DNA of 64,000 bases from Hemibagrus wyckioides (taxonomy: Eukaryota > Chordata > Actinopteri > Siluriformes > Bagridae): the NCBI RefSeq assembly GCF_019097595.1, contig NC_080720.1, positions 20,609,352 through 20,673,351 on the forward strand, written 5' to 3'. The notes beneath the pieces are model-generated. The model was not told where the DNA came from. It made no database searches and was given only the letters and a program-made list of their open reading frames with translations. The position numbers were made by a program, and so were the translations under genes. Position 1 is the stretch's first letter. Each line of letters opens with the position of its first letter. Shown here piece after piece: positions 1 through 19,122 of this stretch.

Positions 1-1679
1 AGATCAGGGTTAAGAGATGAGAAGGGGGGATGTTTAAATGTGGATAACTTCATTTCCTTTAGGGTTAACCAGAGTGTACCTTCAAAGACACTACCCAAGT
101 CTTCTATTTGTGGTAGCACAGAGATCTGTAAACAGGGTGTAAAAATGGCCTGAACTCTCACCCCCTTTCACCCTCTTCCATCCCTTCTTTAGACTGATAG
201 ACTGGCAGCTTGTCTTTGGTTTTCTCTGCTATCACTGGGTGTGGAGCCATCATCAGATTTTATGAATTTGAGTGCCACTATGTCCAAACAAATGTAAGGT
301 TTATCAATGAGCATGTGGCATGCGAGAAATTATTCTATGGAGGTGCAAGAACATTTACAGATAATCCACAATGACCATTTGAGCTCTCACTCTCCATCTG
401 TGCTTCCTTTAATTCATCAGCAAAAAGGTTACACAAGGCCATCATTACTCAAACACAAAGATAGGTCTACCACTATGTTTACCACTACACTCTTAATCCC
501 CTAGGGCAGCATGTCATAAAACAGAAGACGGTATTTTATAGACAGTATTCTTCATACACAGACAGTGAAGATTAAATCTAATCTAGAGTTGTAACTGTAG
601 TGCTCTTTGCTCTTTAATATATGATTATTACACATATTTCTAGACATTTTACCCATTTCAAGCTTGGATTTATCTGTTGGCGGATTATCTTGCATTTTAC
701 TGTGCACGAAATAGATGCTTGAAATAAGCAACATTATCTATCAGTAGAATGCTATTCTTATCACTCTTTTATTTGTTTCATTTTAATCTCATAATGATAA
801 ATAGATTTGTCTACATTGAAGATAGTTCCACTTGACATCGACTTTACCGAAGGTTTATTGTTCTGTTTTGGGAAGGAAATGTATTGTGCCACTTGTAACT
901 GATTTGCTAAGATCACTGATTATATTAATGATTGTTCCTTTCTTTTCAATATTAAAATTATAGTCTCCTACCACCTAAATGTCTCACATGATTTCTATTG
1001 TTGTTTGTCAGTCGCTAGGTTTCAGTCATTGTCAATCTTTTGTCTTGAGCTGTGTCCTACTTTCCCATCGGGAATGAAAGTCCCATTTCATAAAGTTTCA
1101 TTAAAAGCTCATGCTGACTGTGGAGACAGGGGACTGCGGGAATGGCACTTTGAAAGTGGGACTCAACTATATCTTATTTACTCAAACATTTGCCTCAATT
1201 CTGTACTAGTGACCCGTGAGTAAGTTCTGCAGCTCAATCCACTTTGGTCTTTGCCTCTCAGTGCTACACCGTGACTTGCTTTGGTTTCCCTGCCCCATGT
1301 GTTCCCCACCACTTAAAGAGACAAGCAGGCTCACTAAAACACATATATCTCTTTAAAGAAGTTTGGAGTCTGACTTTGGCTATGGAACAGGACACCATGG
1401 TGTTGATTAAGAGATACCATCTTGAAACCAAACCCTAAGTATTGATTCTATCTTAACAATATTACTTTTGGAAATGTTGATAATACATGTAGGGCTTTTT
1501 TTTTTTCAATATTAATGAATACTCATCCATTTCAGTTTATATATAGTGATTACAGTGCAATGCCTGTCCAGTTTGGAATCATTTGCTGATATCCTGGTGT
1601 CATTTTTCATATTTTTTATTTTTTTTGTTTGTTTGCCTGAGTCTCAGGAATCACTTTTCTTCTTCATTTTCAGGAGGTC
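1..1679. other. Upstream flank of spdef, no gene recognised
   Basis: This stretch is AT-rich and has no coding exon I can recognise. The first spdef coding exon is preceded by a good 3' splice site (pyrimidine tract ending in CAG near 1673), so this region is most likely the last part of a 5' UTR intron. The untranslated first exon and promoter would then lie here or before the window. The short open frames here have no family signature. Confidence 0.5.
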
Positions 1680-4124
1680 ATGGCTAGTCCAGTGCGGGTC
1701 CACCCAGATACTGTCTTGCTCCAGCCAGCTCGCTCTGCCTCCAGTTTGCCCGAGAACTCTTTGGCTGTTCTGAAAACAGAAGATGGGACAGTGGAGACTC
1801 TGGAGCTGGTGGACAATAAACCACGGCTGGACAGTACTGATCGTGCCCTTCCAGGACTCTACCTGTCCTGTTTCGACATGCTGTTCACTGAGGATGCCAC
1901 ATGGTTGGTGAGAGTGGCAGACTCTGCATCAGTTGCTAGTGGACCTAATCCAGAACCATGTCCAGAGCCAGAACAGTGCCCTGTAATTGATAGTCCTGGG
2001 CTAGGGACTGAGCCACTGTCCCCTGGCCTTGAAGAGCAGGTGGAGGAGAGATCTCTGGAACAAGTGCAGAGCCTTGTGGTTGGAGAAGTGCTAAAGGATA
2101 TTGAGACAGCCTGCAAGCTACTGAACATCACACCAGGTTAGAGGCTAATATACAACATTGTGTATTTTGTGTCTGAAATCTGAATGTGTTTTAAAATGAT
2201 TTTAATATCATATTTTTGCATTTTTGTTTTCCATCATACTGTTTTTGTAAGCTGTACAGTGGTGTAGTTTAAATATTTAAAAATGTCAGTATCAAATAAT
2301 GGGGAACGTTTGGCAAGAAACCAGTAAAGGACATTTCTAATCCGCTAATGTGTACTTTTACCTTGGCACGACGCAAACCGTATGACGCTCAAACAACCAT
2401 CAGATTTTCTTTATTTAAATAGAAATTGTGAAAGATGTTTGCTCAGAATACATCTAACGTCAAAACCTAGCTTTATATTCCAAAGATCTGTTTAATCCCC
2501 ACTCCTGCATGTGGAGTTGTTGCAAATGACCTAAGAACTTTGTTGGAGTAGCTTTACTTTAGGGCTTTTGGTGTTTACCCAGCAGGTGGTGTCTAACTGT
2601 CCAACCAAGCCCTTGTCCTGCACAGGTGAGGAGCTCTGACTAAAAGAGTAAACATCAACAGCCAGCTCCTGCACACTGTGTTGATGTGCTCTAAAACATT
2701 TAACATTGCTGAATACGGTCAAATTTTCTACAGCTTAACAATACAAAGAGAATGACTTCCCTGTGTTTGTATTGCTGAATATCTCCTAATCTACCCAAAC
2801 CTCACTGATACTTGTTCTTGATTTTATTGGTGTGTGCTTACTGGACTTACTGACATTTCTTCTAACTGACAGTTGTCATGGCAAATTTCACTCCTTGTAA
2901 GTAATTGTGCTACACCTCCTTGGGTAAACACTCATTCCCCCGTTCACACTTTTGCTTTTCGCTTTCCTTGAATGACACATGATCCTTGAATCACACTGGA
3001 GCATCAAAACATACAAAGCTCTGTACAAACATTGCAAATCCCAGTGTTATTTGACTGATAGGTAGGTGGTAAGGGAATGCTGAAAATTGTGCAGTGAGTC
3101 AAACTTATATCGGATCTTTCAGATCCAGTGGAGTGGAATTGTGGAAATGTTCAGAAGTGGCTGTTGTGGACAGAGCACCTGTATCGACTCCCTCAGGTGG
3201 GCAAAGCGTTTCAGGATCTGGATGGAAAAGACTTGTGTGCCATGACTGAGGAAGACTTTCAGCAGCGTTGTCCACAGTGTGGTGACACACTCCACGCACA
3301 TCTAGATATATGGAAATCAGGTGCTTACCTATGTTTACACACGCATAATATTGCTGGAATGGAATGAAAAATTCATGGCGAGTTTTTGGTATAAGCTATT
3401 GTAAATGCATTAAGTAGATTAACTCACTCGCATGCTTCTCTGTGTGCTTAGCTGCCTGGATGAAAGAGAGATGTTCATTAGGAGAGTGCAGGATCACAGG
3501 TAAGATCAAGATCAACTATGTAGAAATATGTAAACACATCTGGGTAGAAACCTCAACAGCATATTTACATTCATTAGTCACAGAGGAGGAAGAAAATAGA
3601 CTGTTGTCAAATGCTGTCACACTAACTGGTTTTGTCCAACAGAGAGAGAGGAATTGTGGTCAGAAGCAGATTCATCTTGCTCCGGTCAGCCCATCCATTT
3701 GTGGCAGTTCCTCAGAGAGCTTTTACTTAAACCACACAGTTACGGACGCTGCATCCGCTGGCTCAATAAAGAGAAAGGTATAAAATGTTATCAGGGGAAT
3801 TCAACCCAGTAGTTCCAGTGAATGAAAGCTAACATTATGCGGCATATAGCGAGACCTTGTTTATCGTTTAATATTCTCTCTTCTGTTTATGTGTCACTGT
3901 TAAATCTGTATTGAGATGAAGCTTTTATCTATCTTTTGTCTAAAGGTATTTTCAAAATTGAAGATTCTGCTCATGTAGCACGACTCTGGGGTCTGAGGAA
4001 GAACCGGCCAGCAATGAATTACGACAAACTTAGCCGCTCTATCAGGCAGTACTACAAGAAGGGAATCATCCGCAAACCAGATGTGTCTCAGAGACTGGTC
4101 TATCAGTTTGTCCACCCAGTATGA
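1680..4124 (+). CDS. spdef: SAM pointed domain-containing ETS transcription factor (SPDEF/PDEF)
   Basis: Coding exons are 1680-2136, 3123-3320, 3452-3499, 3643-3777 and 3946-4124. Together they encode 338 aa, close to human SPDEF (335 aa), and every join is GT-AG and keeps frame. The N-terminus keeps a YLSCFDMLF patch and an EQCPVIDS motif. The pointed (PNT/SAM) domain spans about residues 140-222 (KWLLWTEH...LHAHLDIWKS). The C-terminal ETS domain spans about 249-338, with the LWQFLRELLL helix and the recognition helix NYDKLSRSIRQYYKK. The protein ends VYQFVHPV, essentially as in mammals. SPDEF is a nuclear DNA-binding regulator of secretory/goblet-type epithelial genes, known for preferring GGAT-type ETS sites. 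The exon between PNT and ETS is short (48 bp) and the linker diverges from mammals. The start is chosen at the ATG directly after a strong acceptor. It lies tail-to-tail with pacsin1. Confidence 0.97.
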
Positions 4125-4311
4125 GTCCAACAACAGACCAACAAAGCCAAGATGACAGATTGTTTGCTATGCACTGACAAACTGCCTAAGAACTAGAGTC
4201 TATATGCTCTAGTTCTTTTCTGTGTTTAATTAATGTTGTGGTCTGGATTTTTTATTCCAATCATTGTGGCCACTTTTACATGAAGACATTTCACGATCTG
4301 GTTGTAATCTT

Positions 4312-4317
4312 AATAAA
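4312..4317 (+). terminator. Poly(A) signal of spdef
   Basis: AATAAA lies about 190 bp after the spdef stop codon, giving a short 3' UTR. It is the first canonical hexamer downstream in this orientation. Confidence 0.6.
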
Positions 4318-7027
4318 ACATTTTACATCAGACATTTTATGACTATATAGGTCACATAAAATGCTTGGCTATTCGCAATGTCTGCCTGTCTCCATCTTTC
4401 AGTTAGCTTATTAGAGCAAACTGACTCAAAGTAATTGAGCAATAACCTAGGATCAGTTATGGCCTTCATACAGGTTTTAGGCACTTACTAAATGTGGAAA
4501 CAGGTTTGAAACATAAAATTTGCTTTTATTTCTTTTTATTTTAAATTCTTCCTTTAGTTGAATACTGACATTCATCAAACACGAGTTCTTCTCTGACAGC
4601 GTTCATAGTGCTATGTCAATGCTCGCAATTTTTGTTTGAGCAAACCTCCACTCCCTGTGCGAATAAGTGGCCAACTCAGGCACATGTTTGGGTTTGGTCC
4701 TGGCCTCCACCCAACTCAGCTTTTTTTTTTTAGCCCTAATCACACAGCAAACTTATTAACCCTCCCTTGAGGCATCAACAGTAAAGAAAGTCTTCACCTC
4801 ACTGAGCTCCCACAAATGGTCATCCTCCATTACAAGCTCATCTTGTGCTTTCTCTGATCAGCAGCAAAAGGCAAACTTGCTGGTTAATGACTATTATTAA
4901 TAGTGATATATATTCTCAAAAAAGATCTCTCTTTTCAAGTTAAGGTATGTGGTCAGATATTAATGAACTGTAATGAATTACTGGCCTTACGTGTAAATGC
5001 ATGTGGCGGTTGTGCTTTTCCTTTTTCTCTGGATTTCTTTTTTGCAATGTCTGCCATTGTTAATAATAAAAAGATTTGTTAATACACTGACATAAACACT
5101 TTCTGTTACCTAATGTCTCCATCATTTTTTTTATTTAAGTCCTTCCACATTCCACATTTACTATATTCAAAATAAAATCATTAAAAGCTAACAATCTGTG
5201 TTTTCATTGTTATGTTTACCAAGTAACCTAGTGGAAAAGTTTGTAATGCCAAAGTGGAGTAAACATTAAACCCATGGTGACAAATAGCTTATTGGTAACT
5301 ACTCCTCCTGTCTAGTTTTAAAATGTAAATCAGTGATTTAATGTTGATGAAGTCATCTAATGTTTGCTATGGTTTTAATGATATTTGAAAATGTTTGTAC
5401 AGTATGGGCATATACACAATGTAGCCACTACTACGGTCTTAATTTTATAGTATAGTAGTAACGATGACAAACGTTTCTAATCAAATCCTAGTGTTTCTTG
5501 AATGAGTTACATATAATTATATATAATTATCATGACTGTTCATGACATTGTAAACACCAACACTAAAAGTCGTTGAAACAGCGCACTCTAGTGGTGATCT
5601 CTGTCACAGAGGTTTTGCTCTTCTGCTGTGATCCACATAGCCAGCATAAAGAAGTTAGACATACTGCACCACTAACTCATGACAGGGTAGGCTTTAATTT
5701 AGAAGTGAACAGTTGAAAAGTCACTACACCAGCATTAGACGTAAATCAGCTTAAATGTGAGCTTAAACACACTCAGATCATGCTGGTGCTCCCAATTCCA
5801 TGCCCTTTACATTGGCCAAACAGAAAAGTATAGAAAAAATATTTACACAGAAGTCCTAACTTTGCTAATACTAACCAAACCCTAATGGCAATTCTGGCAA
5901 TATTCATTGCAAGATGCAGTGCCACTGTTTAGGTAAAGTATTACCTTTACATATTACCTTAAGGCATATGCATATGTCCTTTATGCATATCAATGCAAAT
6001 TTTATGATATAGCAGTCATACGAACATTGTAAAATATTCCTTAGAGAAAATGGTTTGCAATGATATTAGGCACTCAGCTCAGGTATTTTTGTTAGAATGG
6101 ACAAATAGTAGATATTTTATAGTAGTTTACTTGAGGACAATAAAGTTAGTTGCATTTAGAAATATGTAAGTGACAGGTATATATTAGAGAGGTAATTACT
6201 TTGTTAGTAGTGAGGATGTTAACATAACACTTTTGTCATAAAGCATGTAAGACTATAAATTGGTCTTTGAAGATGTGATTGCTACAAAAACAGCATAGTG
6301 CCAATAAGATTTCGTTTCATCCAAAAGGACTCAATGACAGCACTCCAGGAATAGAATCATGAACCAAACTGATAAATGCCAGGGCCAGAGCTTCACAATC
6401 CAGCTGCAGTATGGTGGCTAGTTCCAGCGCAGGCTGCATTCCAGGTAGAAATGAAATGAAAACGCTAACACATGCCAAAACATCTGTGACTTCATATGCA
6501 GTACATAGAGATAGAAACATCACACATTCATATACACCTATGACATGGACCTCAGCAGATCAATAAATAAGAGATAAAAGGGACATGTGTATATGCATGT
6601 TATAACCCAAGCAAGTAATAAATCAGGGACAAAAATCAGGGACAAATGTGAGACTGTCACTACAACACGTGAAACTAATAAAATATACATATTGCATATT
6701 GCATTGCTATGCTAGGCCTCATGGACCACATTATATCAATATCTTACAGAACAGACTACAGACACACAGTGATGTAAAGGCCTTATTTGTGTCTGTTGAA
6801 ATTACATTACATATGGAACTGTTTTGTTTCTGATATCCCAAATCTAATGTGCAGATGAACACAACAGATACAGCACACTTTATGTACATTCGATTCTTCA
6901 CTTCGGTTGTTAGGGTATGGTCTGAATGAATAAGACTCTGTTTTACATGGAAATTGTTTGGAGTCTCTGTTTATGTCCAGTCTTTCAGGTCATTTTTAAA
7001 ACAAGACCATTTTTCCACACAAGGCAA
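4318..7027. other. Intergenic region and pacsin1 3' UTR, no gene recognised
   Basis: This lies between the ends of two convergent genes, spdef (+) and pacsin1 (-). The part next to 7028 must include the pacsin1 3' UTR, but I could not decide its poly(A) site. No long open frame, RNA gene or clear repeat was recognised. The short AT palindrome near 5512-5530 is the only obvious structure. Confidence 0.5.
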
Positions 7028-13031
<6,004 letters not shown>

Positions 13032-14545
13032 GCTGTGAAATTTGGCAGAACAAACTCACGGCTTTAGATAAATGCAGCAGAGTAGATTTCACCATACACT
13101 GCAAGACAGGTTAAAAACACACTGTCAGTAATAATCACAATGGGTGATCATCCTTTAACATAAAAAAAAATAAAAACAACATAACTTTTAGGAAGTTGTC
13201 TTTACTGCTTTATACTATATAGTATTACAAACCAACCATTATATTTCATAAACTTTAAAATGCTTTTCTTTACAATGTATTATGTATTAGTGTGTTATGT
13301 TCTTATCTTTCGTCTTTGTATCTTGCTATAACTTGTAATTCTTGATCTTTCCTCATAATTACTTGTGTGTATCTCAGCAAAGCCAATTATTGAAATGTAG
13401 TATCACATCACATAATTCTTCTAAAAGTAATATACTGACCATCACTTGAAGTACCATAACTGATAACAGTCCACTAATTTCTGTTCCAGACCCCTTTAGA
13501 CAACAGAGTGTATCAGTGCACATATAAGCACTATAATATATAATATAATAATAATAATATAATATAAGCACACAATGTTCCTTTATCCGCTACAAAGCAT
13601 ATGATCGGCTGAGATGATCTGACATGAAAATAAGAGCCCTGAGGCAACGCAATATGCTGTCATGCTACAGTTTGTAATGATATGTAATAACATGTTAACT
13701 GTTATTAAAAAAGAAACACCTCTCTGAACATGTGTTGCTCAGCATCTGTATGTTAACTTTCAGACTTAGCAATAAAGCTGGTATTAGCTGTTTCAGAAAA
13801 TAAAAATTCACAGTTGAATTTAATTATTCTAAATTGACAGGACAATAGACTTTGTTTTGAGAGCAAAGAGGAGGCACTAATGTGGGGGGTGCAGCATTCA
13901 TGTTTAATAGGAGACCAGTGGGGGAGGGACGGCACCAGTATGTCAGTTGAAGGTAATAGGGTAGCACCATTAAAAACCAAAATCAACATGAAATAGATTT
14001 TTTTTAAACATAATAATAAAAGAGTTTAATGTTGTGGGATCATTTCCATAAGCAGGTAACATAATACAAAAGAGCCATGACATGTTAAAGTGTAGTATTT
14101 TTTCGACCCAATGTCTGATTAATCCACTCCAATGGACTGAGGGGGCTTTTGTTCCGTAACTATGCAAGGCTGCTGCCACAGCAGACAAAAGAGCTGTAGG
14201 CATGGCTAAAACATCTTAGCTATAAACCACCTTAATTCAGTGTAACTGTATATTTCTCAATCTTAAACATCCTAAAAAGCACTGATTTGATCATAGTTAG
14301 AGAAAATATGTCATGTGCATATCAACTTTACTAAAATATCCTCATATCAGTCTGTTTGTTTTGAGAAATACAGACATACGAAATGTGTATTCAAATTCAC
14401 TTGCACAGGCTGTGTTTATCTGAAGACAGATATACCCCTTTATGGACGGATACATGACAAAGCCACCTACATAACCTCATACAAACATCATTTCCATAAA
14501 CCACAACCGCATGCAAAAATAGCATCTGCATGCTGTCATACACCC

Positions 14546-14583
14546 TGAAATGCAGTTTCACTTCACTGTGAAACTGCATTTCA
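14546..14583. repeat. Perfect 16-bp-arm inverted repeat
   Basis: The arms TGAAATGCAGTTTCAC and GTGAAACTGCATTTCA are exact complements separated by a 6-base loop (TTCACT). The hairpin has no clear transposon flank and no terminator-like T run. Its function is unknown. Confidence 0.8.
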
Positions 14584-15304
14584 CTCAAAACAAAACAAAA
14601 CACAACCCCATATATCCAGTACATCCAATACAAAAGTGCTTCTGCCAGTATCTGAATCAAACGTTCTGTGTCCCTATTATACATCAATGCCAGGGTAAAC
14701 AAAACAAAACAGTAGTGCAACAAGACAGCAGTACCATGGTGACAATAACAGCTTACCTGCTCTCTTTCATTAGACAAACATAAGAGCTGCCTTTAGGTTC
14801 CATGCACGTTTGGCTTCTCTTACAATACAGCATCATCAGGTTATTATTATTATTCTTTTGTGCTATTATTATTCATGTTTATCAACCTCAAGCAAGTCCC
14901 ACTGAACAAATCCCGTCCATATGGTGTAGAACCGTACAATGTGTTGCCTGTGTGGGTGTTGCCGTGAGGTGTGTGTATGTGTGTGTCTTTGCATGTGAAT
15001 GGCAGGGCGGGAATCCAATCACATTCTGCTTGAACAGTTCTGACAGTGAGGGGAGGGATAGAGAGTGGAACAGAGAGAATGGATTACTGGCTGTAGACGA
15101 GTATACATTTATGCTTTTGAATTCTAGGCTGCACTTCATTTATTAACTAAAACATACTTTCTTTAATGAATGAAAGGAATTGTTGATTGTTTCTCACAGG
15201 GAGAAACATTCACTGACTCATTTATCAGTAACAGCTATGTAGGATTAGTGTAAAATAGGAATATGTTTCCATGTTAGCATGTTTTATGTTAGCATGTTTC
15301 CATC

Positions 15305-15400
15305 ACAGCATATACACATTCATACCTAGAGGTAATTTAGAGTAGCAAGTTAGGGAGGAAACCGGAGAACCTGGAGTGTTATGGTGGACCTGGGGCCTAT
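15305..15400 (+). repeat. Fragment of a widespread teleost interspersed repeat
   Basis: The text around GGAGGAAACCGGAGAACC is a hallmark of a repeat seen in very many fish loci. Related fragments occur at 25,615-25,700 in the same orientation and 26,090-26,220 in the opposite one. I do not assign a superfamily. Confidence 0.45.
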
Positions 15401-16232
15401 CCTGGGTGCGGATACTACACATTTATATGGGGCACCGGTCCACTAGCGGCTTAGTTTTATTTTGCATTTCATTTGTATTTAAAATGATCTCAGTACACTG
15501 CATATTTGAGATAACTTATCCCACTGCTGAGATGTTCAAAGTCTGAAAGTCACACTCTGCTTTATCTACAACAATAAAGTTATGACACTTTAATGAAGTA
15601 TGCAGTCAAGACACTGTTAAGAGCTTGCAAATGATCATCTAGTGACTGCATGTTAACCTTTAGTTAAGAGCTCAGATCAGCTAAGGCTTCAAGTTCTTTG
15701 ACACATTGACATTGTGTCATTATGTCATCATTTCGACTAAGCAAATTACAGTTGTATAAGCAGAATATGTCAGTATACCCTATACTGCACAGTAGTGTAT
15801 AAGTTCATCCAGTTATGAATGCAAGCAAATTCCTAAACTCACAACCACATTGAGTGCTAATGCAAAAGTTCACTTCATGTTAATTGGCTCACCAGTGCAA
15901 CAGAACAGCAATCATAAATGTCTGCCTATACAAAGCTGAAATAATAATAGAAACTCTTCCTTTCGTTCATAAATTCCTGTATCATGTGACCTTACAGAAT
16001 TGCAGTGGCCATGCTCCTAAACTGTTAATAGACATTGTGAATAGACAAGCCCAGATCAATGTGATATTTTCATTCTCATCAAATGTACACAATTGACTCA
16101 GTACAAAGTTCAATTATCTGGACTAAACAGTTGTTAATTCAGCACTATGTTTTTTGTTTTTAAATGTATATTAACAATAAACAACTGACCATGTCATATC
16201 ATGTTCGTTGAATACTTTATTACATCTTACAG

Positions 16233-16409
16233 TATCCTCCACCTATTGGTATTGACATGAAACTGTTGCAGGATGAGCCCCAGAGGATGATGAATGGATG
16301 GGGAAAGGGAGGAATGAATAAAAGTGAGAATGTGATGATTGATCGCCCTCCCAGCGTGGTAGAGCAAGAGCAGATACACATTTCTCTGCATCCATGGCGG
16401 CTTCAGTAA
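16233..16409 (+). other. Unassigned candidate exon / conserved-looking block
   Basis: A pyrimidine-poor but usable acceptor (TTACATCTTACAG) is followed by a frame that stays open for 58 codons to a TAA. It includes a plausible peptide rich in Met, Pro and Glu (DRPPSVVEQEQIHISLHPWR). On the other strand an ATG at 16395-16393 sits in the optimal context GCCGCCATGG and heads a 50-codon frame ending at 16243. I do not recognise either peptide. The block could be a leader exon of pacsin1 on the minus strand, a non-coding conserved element, or chance. Confidence 0.25.
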
Positions 16410-17040
16410 AATTCCACTACATAGCAGGCTAAGCTCAAGCACATCTGAAAAGAGGGATTACTCATCCAGGAGGTGAAAAACGAGCAGAAATACCCATTAC
16501 TCAGCTAACGTTCATTTCTCTACTATCAATGCTGTGTACTCTGCTAATTTAAATAGTAGATGTATAGTTCAATGAGACTAGGGTTTCATGAAAAACACAA
16601 GGGAGAGCCTTTGACCATTTCCACTTACCATGTAAAGTCGCTTGTGATGAATCACCATGGGGAAAGGCAAAGACATTTAGTTGTTTATCTGTACAAATCT
16701 ATTAATGAACATCAACCTGTTAAAATAAAATGTAGAATAATCATGTCCATAACATAAAAAATAGCTCAGCATGAACATTCTGCTTTTCTGAGGTTGAGGA
16801 GGAGAAATCAATTCACTCAAATATCTGTATCAGATATAAGAGAGTGCTCTCTTTTTTTTGCAGTTTTACAAATTATTAGACACCAAATCTATCAACAAAT
16901 TTTATTAGTTGATGAAAATAAGTAGGACCGTAATAGAACTTGACCATTCAACACTCTCAACATGTTTGATGACTACAGACCAGGCTCCCTGGACATTTTA
17001 GCCCAAATCATGCTTGCTTTTGCCAGACAATTATTATGCC

Positions 17041-17235
17041 AATATATATTATATATGTATGTATATATGTATGTATGCATGAATGTATGTATAATACACT
17101 ATATATATATATATATCTACTCAATACATATTTATATATATAGACTGTATATATATATATATAGATATATATATATATATATTTATTTATATATCTATAT
17201 TTATATATATATATATTATAATATATATAATGTAA
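17041..17235. repeat. (TA)n / (TATG)n microsatellite tract
   Basis: About 195 bp are built of TATG and TA units with occasional C interruptions. The tract is self-complementary and able to extrude a cruciform. It codes for nothing. Confidence 0.9.
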
Positions 17236-17979
17236 AATAGTAACATATTTTTGAACCTTTGACAGTGTATATACCTAATATTGGTCACATAATGCACATA
17301 CTGTATGACTGAATCCATAAAGAAACCTCTCTGAAGCCAAGAATGCTGAGTCAACACAACACAATCTCAACTGCAGCAGTGATGTGAGCTGCAGATCAAT
17401 GTATCCAAGGTCAGCCATGCTGCTGCGTGTGTTTTTAAGCAGCACCTGTTCCAACTAAAGCCTCATCTCTGTGTCAAAAGGGTATCACATTTGCTACCAC
17501 ATTACCTCACCGGACCCAGATTAGATTTGCATCCTATTCTACTTTCACAGGTAGACTGGAGGGGAAAAATTACAACAAATTCAATATTTATTTGAACAGA
17601 ATTCCAAGCTCAAAGTACAGCTTGGCCCATGCTACAAAATGATAACAATCAGTATCCATACAGTATCCACTCTCCTAGATATACATCTACAGGTAAATTA
17701 TTAATTGATTTCTGTTACCTGATAAGTGCAGCAAACAAGTCCAAAGACACTGTCAGGGTTCATTTCAAGTGGCCACAGCTCTTTTTATTCAAGCCTTGGG
17801 AGCCATCTTTGCTTTCAAATTTTTATTGTGATTTGGAGCCGAATAGTATCCTTAATAATAATTAAAGTCTTAAAAAGACTTAAATTAAGAATTAAATGAA
17901 AACATTAAATAATCTTTATTTGTGATTCAGTAGAATACATTTAAAAATGAAACACAAATTAAGAAATTGTAAAACAAAA

Positions 17980-18052
17980 AAAAAGTCTGCATTATTATTA
18001 TTATTTTTTTATTATTATTGTTTTTGTTATTATTAGTATTATTATTATTATA
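17980..18052. repeat. (ATT)n-rich microsatellite
   Basis: This is an imperfect run of ATT/TTA triplets broken by a T run, typical of teleost intergenic DNA. Confidence 0.7.
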
Positions 18053-18975
18053 GTGGCAAACAACCAGAGTACATAATAAAGCATCAAAATGAAATCTTGC
18101 AGGACAGCAAACAAAGGAAAAGTCCACATTTTTGGTGGATTCATAAATGAATTAAATTAAATGAATTTTAACTAAAAATGATACTACAGTGTCAGTATTA
18201 TGCCTGGATTTTTCAGATGGTATAAAATTAAATAAACAGGTTGCCCTTCAAACATACTTCTCATTATTCAGTTATGCATCTTAAAGCACATTATTCATTA
18301 ACTACTATTAATTATTTATTTTTAACTATGGTGAAAGTTACAAGGGTGTAGAGTTAGATTGGACCTGTGGTGAGATTAGGGGTTAATCAGGCACTAATTA
18401 TAATAATCTTATACAATCATAGTCTCAAAAAATGTGAAAATAGTCCAAATTTATCACCAGATTTCATTCATTTTTAGTAAAAAAATGTTCAAAATATTTA
18501 CCTTGTCTTTAGCAGAGAACTACTTGGAAAATACTTTAGTATGTTATGTAATGGTAGTAGAATAGAAAATAATTCCCAACGCAAAAGATATATATATATA
18601 TATACATTTTTTTTAACCCATTGTAATATCAACATTGCAACAATCAACTTCTACATTTGATCATTATATGAATGTTGTTTTTACATAGACAGCTTAAAGA
18701 TTCAGTACAGCTTTTCTGTTGACTTGCTGCCTAAATGTTTTCATATTAAAATCATAATTTTCATAGAAGTGATATTTCACCAAACTAATGAAAGTTTAGA
18801 CTATTTAATGAGAAAAGCACTATTAAATGTTAATTTTAGAGGTTTACTTTTTTAGCAGCAGAATAAAAAAACAGCAACAGCAAAATGTCTTAATTGTCTT
18901 AAATGTCAAAATTGTAAATAAGTATACTAGACTACATAGGATGCTTTCTTCCAGCAACATTTTAAAAGCATGTTT

Positions 18976-19122
<147 letters not shown>

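Noticed and set aside
14802..15146. 114-codon plus-strand frame and the overlapping 126-codon minus-strand frame at 14,397-14,777
   Set aside because: Low-complexity hydrophobic/Cys-Val peptides derived from TG-rich and palindromic DNA. There are no splice sites or domains.
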